A stretch of 64,000 nucleotides of DNA from Hymenobacter sediminicola (GTDB taxonomy: Bacteria; Bacteroidota; Bacteroidia; Cytophagales; Hymenobacteraceae): assembly GCF_014250515.1 (NCBI RefSeq), contig NZ_CP060202.1:2787001-2851000 (forward strand). Direction: 5' to 3'. Position numbers and translations under genes: made by a program. Each line of letters begins with the position of its first letter. The stretch's first letter is position 1. Below the pieces are notes generated by a model that saw nothing but the letters and a program-made list of their open reading frames with translations, was not told where the DNA came from and did not search any database. Shown one piece after another: positions 53,452 through 59,737 of this stretch.

Positions 53452-54165
53452 ATGAAACCGAAACTTCTACCCCGTACTCTACTTTCCCGGCGTTACTGGT
53501 GGCTGCTGCATACCGGGCTGGTATTGATACTGATTGGCCACTTTACGGTAGTAGCATTCAGTATGCTCCCGGCAAACCCGATCAGCCACCAGTACAAATA
53601 CCAGATTCAGGGTTACATGAATCCGTGGTTCTCTCAGACCTGGAATCTGTTTGCGCCTAACCCTATTGCAGCAAATCAGCGTCTCCTGTTTCAGTACGAA
53701 GTATTTCAGAAGGGAAAGCCCCTGAATTCTGGCTGGGTTGATGTGGTGGAACCACTCACGGATCTGAAAAAAGTAAGCTACTGGTCACCCGTACAGCGCA
53801 TTCTCAAGCACATGTCGGCGTCGACGAACGAGGTGATTGAGACGCAGAACAAGGCCTTCCGCTTTGCAGCCCGCCAGGATACGCTGGCCAAGGACACGGC
53901 CAAAACCAAGCGTTTTCTGCGTGCTGTTGTCAAACAGTCGCCGGGCCACCGGGCTATTCTGCAGTACTCACGCCACACGCTGCAACGCCTCACGCAGGCG
54001 AACCCCACTTGGAATCAGGCTGACTCAATACTTGTAACATACCGCATTATGAGTCAGGAGTTTCCGCGCTTTTCCAAGCGCGAGCAGGATTACTTCGACG
54101 AGAAGAATTCGCGCTATACGCACATGACCAGTGAGGCCTATCTGCTGCACGTGGCCCGCCGCTAA
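53452..54165 (+). CDS. DUF5819 family membrane protein (SdpA-like position)
   Basis: A 237-residue protein with one N-terminal membrane segment (about 16-38: LLHTGLVLILIGHFTVVAF). The signature of DUF5819 follows: PISHQYKYQIQGYMNPWFSQ and TWNLFAPNP. The C-terminal 150 residues are soluble and helical, probably outside the cytoplasm. DUF5819 genes often sit beside HTTM genes, as here (27 bp downstream). The analogy is to SdpA, which together with SdpB matures the Bacillus SDP toxin; sequence relation to SdpA is not claimed. The ATG at 53452 fits better than one 15 codons earlier. Confidence 0.82.
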   Translation: MKPKLLPRTLLSRRYWWLLHTGLVLILIGHFTVVAFSMLPANPISHQYKYQIQGYMNPWFSQTWNLFAPNPIAANQRLLFQYEVFQKGKPLNSGWVDVVEPLTDLKKVSYWSPVQRILKHMSASTNEVIETQNKAFRFAARQDTLAKDTAKTKRFLRAVVKQSPGHRAILQYSRHTLQRLTQANPTWNQADSILVTYRIMSQEFPRFSKREQDYFDEKNSRYTHMTSEAYLLHVARR

Positions 54166-54192
54166 CCTGTCTTCACCTCATTTTACTTCGCC

Positions 54193-55164
54193 ATGCTTCC
54201 CACTTCTGATTTGCTGCGCAATTCTATGGGCCTGTCGGTATTCCGGTGCCTGCTGGCCGGGCTGGTCATGAAAAATATGATTTTCTACCTGCCGATGGCC
54301 GATAATCTGCTGGGTCCCCAGGCCATAGTAGACTATGACACGTACCTGGGGCTTATGCACGCTTACGGCTTGGAGGCCCTGCTCTATCCGTTTCATGTGC
54401 CCTACGCGCCGCAGGCTTTTGTGCTGGTCACGTTTGTAGTGGCTTTTCTGCTCTTTTTTGGGGTGTTCGGGCGCGTTACGGCTTTTGTGTTGTGGCTACT
54501 GTTGCTGCTCTTCAAGCAGCGCAACGGCTTCATTCTCGACGGCTCCGACAACGTGATTGAAGTAACGCTGCCGTTTCTCATTTTGGCCGATGCCTACCGC
54601 TACAACACGCTGAGCACCGGCTCCCGCTGGCAATGGCCGGCCCCTCTGAGCAAGGCGGGCCAACTTGTGATGCGCTATGCCTCCTTGGCCCTGTTGATTC
54701 AGATCTGCTATGTGTACTTCTTCACGGCGCTGGCCAAACTGCAGGGCGACTTGTGGCTGAACGGTACAGCCACCTACTACACAATGCGCGTGGACGAGTT
54801 CCGGCAAACCAGTTGGAATATTCCGCTGACGGAGAACCACTATTTTGTGGTGTTGAGCACCTATTTCACCATTCTGTGGGAACTGTCTTTTGCCTTCCTG
54901 ATTTGGTTTAGGCCCACAAAATGGCCCGTAATTGTAGGTGGCGTATTGCTGCATCTGGGCATCTGGTACTTCATGCGCATCGACAACTTCTCCTGGATTA
55001 TGATTGGCTCCTATGCCATGTTTATCACCAACCGAAACTACGTGCATGCGTTGGCCTACGTGCGGCGCTTTCTACCACGCCGGAGCCGGGCCCCACAGCC
55101 CATTTCTGAGCTGGGACAAACCGTGGTGGTCCACAGTGAGCAATCCATTTCTTCTCAAAACTAG
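54193..55164 (+). CDS. HTTM-domain membrane protein (SdpB / gamma-carboxylase-like)
   Basis: A 323-residue inner-membrane protein with about eight transmembrane helices. It matches the HTTM domain of vitamin K-dependent gamma-carboxylase and SdpB: RNSMGLSVFRCLLAGLVMKN, LDGSDNVIEVTLPFLILADAY, LIQICYVYFFTALAKLQGDLW, NGTATYYTMRVDEFRQ and a helix with HLGIWYFMRI. The length is close to SdpB. HTTM proteins are proposed to modify or export peptides, but only the eukaryotic carboxylase is biochemically clear. Tight spacing on both sides (27 and 6 bp) puts it in an operon with DUF5819 and two small membrane proteins. Confidence 0.88.
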   Translation: MLPTSDLLRNSMGLSVFRCLLAGLVMKNMIFYLPMADNLLGPQAIVDYDTYLGLMHAYGLEALLYPFHVPYAPQAFVLVTFVVAFLLFFGVFGRVTAFVLWLLLLLFKQRNGFILDGSDNVIEVTLPFLILADAYRYNTLSTGSRWQWPAPLSKAGQLVMRYASLALLIQICYVYFFTALAKLQGDLWLNGTATYYTMRVDEFRQTSWNIPLTENHYFVVLSTYFTILWELSFAFLIWFRPTKWPVIVGGVLLHLGIWYFMRIDNFSWIMIGSYAMFITNRNYVHALAYVRRFLPRRSRAPQPISELGQTVVVHSEQSISSQN

Positions 55165-55170
55165 GCGCTC

Positions 55171-55491
55171 ATGACAGTTTTCCTGATTCTGTTGTTGTCT
55201 CATCTCGCTACCACAGCAGCCAGCCTGAGGCTACACCGCCGCCTGTTTGCCGGCCGTTCTTTTCAGTTTCCCCGAACCATAGATACAGCCGTGCAGGATC
55301 CGGTTTTCCGGGCGTTGCTGCTACTGGGCATCATCCTGCCTTATGTCGTTGCATTGGTGATTAATACGTTGGTTTTCAAGCTGGATTATGCTTCCGGGCG
55401 CTATACCTGGACACTGGCACTACATACCAGCCTGAGCATCCTGTACTACCAGGCCAGCCTCCGTGCTGCGTCCAAGAAAAAACGTTCTTAG
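55171..55491 (+). CDS. Small three-helix membrane protein, function unknown
   Basis: A 106-residue protein with about three hydrophobic helices (residues 1-18, 46-70, 80-96) and a very basic C-terminus (SKKKRS). No family recognised. It begins 6 bp after the HTTM stop and is surely co-transcribed. By position it could be an immunity or accessory protein for a peptide system. Confidence 0.65.
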   Translation: MTVFLILLLSHLATTAASLRLHRRLFAGRSFQFPRTIDTAVQDPVFRALLLLGIILPYVVALVINTLVFKLDYASGRYTWTLALHTSLSILYYQASLRAASKKKRS

Positions 55492-55502
55492 CTCTACTTA
55501 CT

Positions 55503-56048
55503 ATGAAAAAAGATCTTCTTTTTCCTTTGCTGACTTGGTCCCTGCTGACATCGTTGGTATACCTGGCAATGCTTTATGCGGTATTCTACAACTGGATGGA
55601 TGCTGATACCGGATTATTCCGCGACGACAAGATGATTCTGCTGCCTGTGGTACCGGGGCTGCTGATGCTGCTGGCGGAAGGACTGCTCCACACATTTCCA
55701 ATCTACCAGCACCGCGCAGAGGCGTTCCGCAACCACCTGAATCCAGTAAAAGGCATCTGGCTGCTGCTAGTGCTTTCATTGGGCACGTTGGTGTTCTGCT
55801 TTTCCCTCGATCTGCTTTACTGCCAGTTTGTGGATGCCAGCATTCCGCAGACCTACGCCGAAACCGTGGCCCAGATGTCGCTGAAAGGCGGGCGTGTCCC
55901 CGACGATTCTGTTGTTCGCTCGTTCGCGCAACTTCCTTTTTTCGCGCAGAACATCTTCATGAACATCATTTCCATCATTTTGGGCAACGTGCTGGCCCTC
56001 ATGATTGGCCGTAGTATTGCGAAGCCCCTAGTGCCACAGCTCACTTGA
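55503..56048 (+). CDS. Four-helix membrane protein, possibly DUF4199-like
   Basis: A 181-residue protein with four hydrophobic segments (about 6-28, 44-64, 84-105, 150-172) and a polar segment between the third and fourth (QTYAETVAQMSLKGGRVP). The topology and length resemble DUF4199 proteins of Bacteroidota, which have no known role; the match is weak. It is the last gene of the DUF5819-HTTM operon (11-bp gap) and ends before a strong terminator. Confidence 0.65.
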   Translation: MKKDLLFPLLTWSLLTSLVYLAMLYAVFYNWMDADTGLFRDDKMILLPVVPGLLMLLAEGLLHTFPIYQHRAEAFRNHLNPVKGIWLLLVLSLGTLVFCFSLDLLYCQFVDASIPQTYAETVAQMSLKGGRVPDDSVVRSFAQLPFFAQNIFMNIISIILGNVLALMIGRSIAKPLVPQLT

Positions 56049-56117
56049 GGCCTTATTCCGGCACCCAGAGTAAGCAGCCAAGCAGTACGCCTGAACTTCT
56101 GTTCTGAAGGCTGAAAC

Positions 56118-56172
56118 GAAAAAGGGCCGGACGGCTTCTGGCACTTGTGCCGAAACCGCCCGGCCCTTTTTC
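56118..56172. terminator. Bidirectional terminator between membrane-protein and hom genes
   Basis: A 26-27-bp stem with two mismatches and one bulge, around a 2-nt loop; outer parts GAAAAAGGGCCGG and its complement are perfect. It lies between convergent genes. Confidence 0.88.
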
Positions 56173-56206
56173 TATTGCGTATTTCCGATGGCACCAGCGG
56201 CAGCTT

Positions 56207-57433
56207 CTACTGCTTGTCTACTGCTTGGGCAGCCCGCAACGAGCCCGGTAGCCGCACGACACAAATACCTGGCTCCCGCAGCCAGCGGGCCTGCGCCAAC
56301 TGTTCTAGCCCAATAGTACCGGTCAGGTAGTGGCCCCGCACATCGGATTGGAACTGCTCATGCACGCGGCTAAAATCGGCCGGGTCTGGGGCTGTTTCCG
56401 CCGTAAACGTAACCAGTACTTCCACCTCAGCAGCGGCGGCCCCCAACGCCAGATGGGTTTGCTGGCGCAGTTTTTTGTACTCGTAGCGGTAGCCATAGGT
56501 GAGGGCCGACAGGTCGCTGAGCACGGCCGAAGCGGTAGGAAAAGCCCCGGCACCGCGGCCCAGAAAAAACTGCCGGTCGGCGAAACTGCTTTGGGTGATG
56601 AGGCCATTGTATTCGTCGTGCACATGCGCTAGTTCGTGCTCCGGCTTCACCAGGGTAGGCAGCACCGCCGCCGCAATAGTGCCGTTGGGCAAGCGCCGCG
56701 CTTCTGCCACCAGCTTCAGAGCATAGCCTTGTTCCTTCGCATACGCCGTAGCCAGTGGGCTTAGCCTGTCGATGCCAAGCGTAAGCAGTTGCTCAGGGGC
56801 CACTACCAGCCCAAAGGCATGGGCTAGCAGCAGCACCAGCTTGTTGCGAGCATCAAGACCTTCCACATCCAGAGCGGGGTTGCTCTCGGCGAAGCCCAAG
56901 GCCTGCGCTTGGCTTAATGCCTGCCCAAACGACAAGGCGTCGCGGTGCATGGCCGTAAGAATGTAATTGGTGGAGCCGTTGATGATACCTTCCACCGACT
57001 CCAGCAAATCCGTGTCGTAGTACTCTTCCAGATTGCGGATTACGGGCAGGCTGGCACAAGCAGCTGCTTCGTAGAGGAGCGGCGTGCCCGTTTCACGCTG
57101 CAACTCAATAAGCTCCCCCAGATGCTCAGCCAGCATCTTTTTGTTAGCCGTTACGACTGCTTTACCCCGGCGCAGTGCCTCGGTCACAATGAGGTAGGCT
57201 TCGTCAGCATCGTCAATCAATTCTACTATTACGTCCAACGCAGGGTCGTCGAGCAAGTCGTGGCGGCTGAAGGTAAACAGGCCTGGAGGCAACGTACGCG
57301 GCTTAGCGCGGTCCTTCACCCCGATACGCCCGATGCGGGCCCGCAGGCCCGGCGTACGCTCCAGTACCGTGTGCAGCCCCTGCCCTACCACTCCGAAGCC
57401 AAACAGCCCGATATTGATGTTTTTACGCAGCAT
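56207..57433 (-). CDS. hom: Homoserine dehydrogenase
   Basis: Reduces aspartate semialdehyde to homoserine, the branch point to threonine and methionine. The Rossmann motif is IGLFGFGVVGQG near the N-terminus; VTANKKMLAEH, EGIINGSTNYILT and NPALDVEGLDARNKLVLLL form the catalytic domain with the conserved Lys. The roughly 408-residue length includes a C-terminal ACT-like region (VEVLVTFTAETAPD). No aspartokinase is fused. The ATG at 57433 is chosen over a TTG two codons earlier. It lies behind a SAM-I riboswitch, so it mainly serves methionine synthesis. Confidence 0.93.
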   Translation of the reverse strand: MLRKNINIGLFGFGVVGQGLHTVLERTPGLRARIGRIGVKDRAKPRTLPPGLFTFSRHDLLDDPALDVIVELIDDADEAYLIVTEALRRGKAVVTANKKMLAEHLGELIELQRETGTPLLYEAAACASLPVIRNLEEYYDTDLLESVEGIINGSTNYILTAMHRDALSFGQALSQAQALGFAESNPALDVEGLDARNKLVLLLAHAFGLVVAPEQLLTLGIDRLSPLATAYAKEQGYALKLVAEARRLPNGTIAAAVLPTLVKPEHELAHVHDEYNGLITQSSFADRQFFLGRGAGAFPTASAVLSDLSALTYGYRYEYKKLRQQTHLALGAAAAEVEVLVTFTAETAPDPADFSRVHEQFQSDVRGHYLTGTIGLEQLAQARWLREPGICVVRLPGSLRAAQAVDKQ

Positions 57434-57653
57434 ATTCAATACCTAAACAGTCCAGGAAAACAAACCAGAAGTAGCCAGCCCAGGCCATAGTAGGGCAACA
57501 TCAGCACAGGTTTTCTTTCCGAATGCCTGAGCAGCGGCAGTGGTAGCAGGTTGAGAACAGCATGTGGTACGCATAGGAAAAGGACGTATTGAGGTGAATG
57601 AAACGCCTCCCCTACCAAAGCACCTGATCAAGATTCCTTACCGAAATGGGCAT

Positions 57654-57684
57654 AAAAAAAGCCCTTCCGATAAGTCAGAAGAGC
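57654..57684 (-). terminator. SAM riboswitch expression-platform terminator
   Basis: GCTCTTCTGA pairs with TCGGAAGGGC (two G-U pairs) around CTTA, then T7. Its 5' part contains TCTTCT and CTTATC, which can instead pair with AGAAGATAAG of the aptamer P1 3' strand (57721-57714); this gives the on/off choice. Confidence 0.85.
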
Positions 57685-57713
57685 CGCACCCGCAGCAGCG
57701 GGGCATCATTCAG

Positions 57714-57824
57714 CTTATCTTCTCCCAAGCCTGCCGTAGCACGCCTGAAACAGGATTTAGCACCTGGTATTGCTACTGGTTGCTAAGGCATCATAGGGCC
57801 TGTCCCTCCGCCTTTCTTGATAAG
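57714..57824 (-). ncRNA. SAM-I (S-box) riboswitch
   Basis: The minus strand contains the S-box core almost exactly: CTTATCAAGAAAGGCGGAGG, then GGACAGGCCC, TGATGCC and TAGCAACC. P1 is CTTATC (57824-57819) with GATAAG (57719-57714). The length, about 111 nt, is normal. It binds S-adenosylmethionine and is followed by a terminator and the homoserine dehydrogenase gene, so expression should stop when SAM is abundant. Confidence 0.95.
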
Positions 57825-57847
57825 TACTCCGTGAAAGGAGCGCACGG

Positions 57848-57877
57848 CAAATATACAACCCGAAGCAGCAGACGCAA
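57848..57877 (-). promoter_or_regulatory. Promoter of the SAM riboswitch / hom transcript
   Basis: TATATTTG (57855-57848, minus strand) is an exact -7 match and TTG at 57877-57875 lies 19 nt upstream, the proper -33 spacing. Transcription would start near 57841, about 17 nt before the aptamer. Confidence 0.75.
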
Positions 57878-57947
57878 GTAGGTATACCTGCACTAGACAT
57901 TTGCAGCGCGGCAACCAATGGCATTGGCCGGCGTTGTGGCTTTCTGT

Positions 57948-57955
57948 TACCTTTG
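57948..57955 (+). promoter_or_regulatory. Promoter -7 element before the E2 gene
   Basis: TACCTTTG matches TAnnTTTG; TTG at 57924-57926 is 21 nt upstream. It is divergent from the riboswitch promoter about 90 bp away. Confidence 0.6.
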
Positions 57956-58001
57956 AGTCCGCAAATTCCCCACCCAATACTCCAACCCCTACCCCAACCG
58001 C

Positions 58002-59396
58002 ATGGCACGAGTGGAAATGACGATGCCCAAGATGGGCGAATCCATCATGGAAGGCACCGTCCTGAAATGGCTTAAACAAGTTGGCGACACCATCGAGCAG
58101 GATGAATCCGTGCTTGAAGTAGCAACCGACAAAGTTGATACCGAAGTGCCTGCCATTCATGCCGGCGTGCTGCAGGAAATTCTGGTGCAGGAAGGCCAGG
58201 TAGTAGCCGTAGGCGCTCCTATTGCTATTGTGGAAACTGATGCAGCCAATGCTGGTGCTTCTGCTCCGGCAGCTGCCCAAGCCACTGCTACCTCCTCCGA
58301 CAACGGCGTGGCGGCAGTGCCCTATCTGCCCGAAGCCGGCGACCCACAGGCCAACCAAGCGCAGGCAGTGAGTGCCCCAGCCGCTCAGCCGCAGCCGGGC
58401 CGCTTCTATTCGCCGCTGGTGCTCAGCATTGCCCGCGAAGAAGGCATTTCGATGGCCGACCTAGAGTATCTGCCCGGTACTGGTAGCGAAGGCCGGGTCA
58501 CGAAGAAAGATATTCTTGACTATGTAGCTGGCGGCAAGAAGCCACTTGGTGCTGCACAGGCGGCGGCAGCTCAACCAGCAGCTCAGCAGGCCCCCGCTAC
58601 TCCTGCTCTTCAGGCAGCAGTTCCGGCAGCACAGCCAGTAGCCCAAACACCAGCGGCAGCGCCCAAAGCGGCGCCCTCAGTAAGTGGAAACCAGGAACTG
58701 ATTGAGATGGACCGGATGCGCAAAATGATTGCGCAACGCATGGTTGACTCTAAGCGCATCTCGCCCCACGTTACTTCCTTCGTAGAGGCCGACGTGACGG
58801 ACATCGTGAACTGGCGCAACAAGCACAAGGATGGCTACAAGAAGCGCGAGGGCGAAAACCTCACCTTCACGCCCATCTTCATCCAGGCCATTGCGCGCGC
58901 TATCCAGGACTTCCCGAACATCAACGTATCGGTAGAAGGCGACTACATCATCAAGAAGCGTGACATCAACGTGGGTGTAGCGGTGGCGCTGCCTTCCGGC
59001 AACCTCATTGTGCCCGTGATTCACAACGCCGACCAGCTTAACCTCAACGGCTTGAGCAAGCGGGTGAATGACCTCGCCAACCGCGCCCGCGCCAACAAGC
59101 TGAAGCCCGAAGATCTGGAAGGCGGCACCTACACGGTATCCAACGTCGGCTCATTCGGCAACGTGATGGGCACGCCCATCATCATGCAGCCACAGGTAGC
59201 CATCATGGCTGTTGGCGCTATCAAGAAGAAGCCGGCCGTCATCGAAACTCCGCAGGGCGACTTGATTGGCATTCGCCACTTCATGTTCCTGAGCCACAGC
59301 TACGACCACCGCGTGGTAGATGGCTCGCTCGGTGGCCAATTCGTGCGTCGCGTGGCCGACTACCTGGAGCAATTCGACCCGAATACGGCTATTTAG
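58002..59396 (+). CDS. Dihydrolipoamide acyltransferase (E2) of a 2-oxo acid dehydrogenase complex
   Basis: A 464-residue E2 subunit transferring acyl groups to CoA. Residues 1-77 are one lipoyl domain with the lipoylated Lys in EVATDKVDTEVPA. An Ala/Pro linker leads to the E1/E3-binding domain (about 129-170: YSPLVLSIAREEGISMADLE) and a second linker. The catalytic domain ends with SYDHRVVDGSLGGQFVRR, whose HxxxD motif is intact. It could belong to pyruvate, branched-chain or 2-oxoglutarate dehydrogenase; no E1 or E3 gene is adjacent, so the complex cannot be named. Confidence 0.93.
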   Translation: MARVEMTMPKMGESIMEGTVLKWLKQVGDTIEQDESVLEVATDKVDTEVPAIHAGVLQEILVQEGQVVAVGAPIAIVETDAANAGASAPAAAQATATSSDNGVAAVPYLPEAGDPQANQAQAVSAPAAQPQPGRFYSPLVLSIAREEGISMADLEYLPGTGSEGRVTKKDILDYVAGGKKPLGAAQAAAAQPAAQQAPATPALQAAVPAAQPVAQTPAAAPKAAPSVSGNQELIEMDRMRKMIAQRMVDSKRISPHVTSFVEADVTDIVNWRNKHKDGYKKREGENLTFTPIFIQAIARAIQDFPNINVSVEGDYIIKKRDINVGVAVALPSGNLIVPVIHNADQLNLNGLSKRVNDLANRARANKLKPEDLEGGTYTVSNVGSFGNVMGTPIIMQPQVAIMAVGAIKKKPAVIETPQGDLIGIRHFMFLSHSYDHRVVDGSLGGQFVRRVADYLEQFDPNTAI

Positions 59397-59413
59397 GTTG
59401 CCTCATTTACTGG

Positions 59414-59441
59414 AAAGCCCGTCGTTCCGGCGGGCTTTTCT
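59414..59441 (+). terminator. Terminator after the E2 gene
   Basis: An 11-bp stem (AAAGCCCGTCG with CGGCGGGCTTT, one G-U pair) around a 3-nt loop, followed by T-rich sequence, 18 bp past the E2 stop. Confidence 0.8.
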
Positions 59442-59456
59442 TTTGTCTGAACCACC

Positions 59457-59663
59457 ATGAAAAACGTTATTACCCTTGGGGCACTGGTTATTTCTCTGGT
59501 CCTGATTGTTTTCCTGTACGTGCGCCTTTCTGATACAGAACAGAAACTAGCTGCTGCCGAACAGAACGCCAAAGACTGTATGCAGGTGACTTTCCAACTG
59601 CAGAACAAGCTCACGCAAGCTACCAACGGCAAAACACCCGACAGCCTGCAAACGCGCAACTAG
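59457..59663 (+). CDS. Small membrane-anchored coiled-coil protein
   Basis: A 68-residue protein: one membrane helix (about 5-23: ITLGALVISLVLIVFLYV), a helical heptad-like stretch (LSDTEQKLAAAEQNAKD) and a polar tail. Function unknown. It lies between two terminators, so it has its own transcription unit; codon use resembles its neighbours. Confidence 0.65.
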   Translation: MKNVITLGALVISLVLIVFLYVRLSDTEQKLAAAEQNAKDCMQVTFQLQNKLTQATNGKTPDSLQTRN

Positions 59664-59681
59664 CCTCCTGCACAGCTACAC

Positions 59682-59718
59682 AAAAAAGGCCCGTCTGCTG
59701 AGCAGACGGGCCTTTTTT
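59682..59718. terminator. Bidirectional terminator before the TonB-dependent receptor gene
   Basis: A perfect stem AAAAAAGGCCCGTCTGCT with its complement, almost no loop when fully paired, between convergent genes. Confidence 0.88.
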
Positions 59719-59737
59719 GCATAAGGAGTACCAGCCG

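Noticed and set aside
57436..57618. 60-codon frame in the riboswitch leader ending next to hom
   Set aside because: It needs a TTG start, is very Leu/Pro-rich and has no recognisable family; overlaps other equally weak frames.
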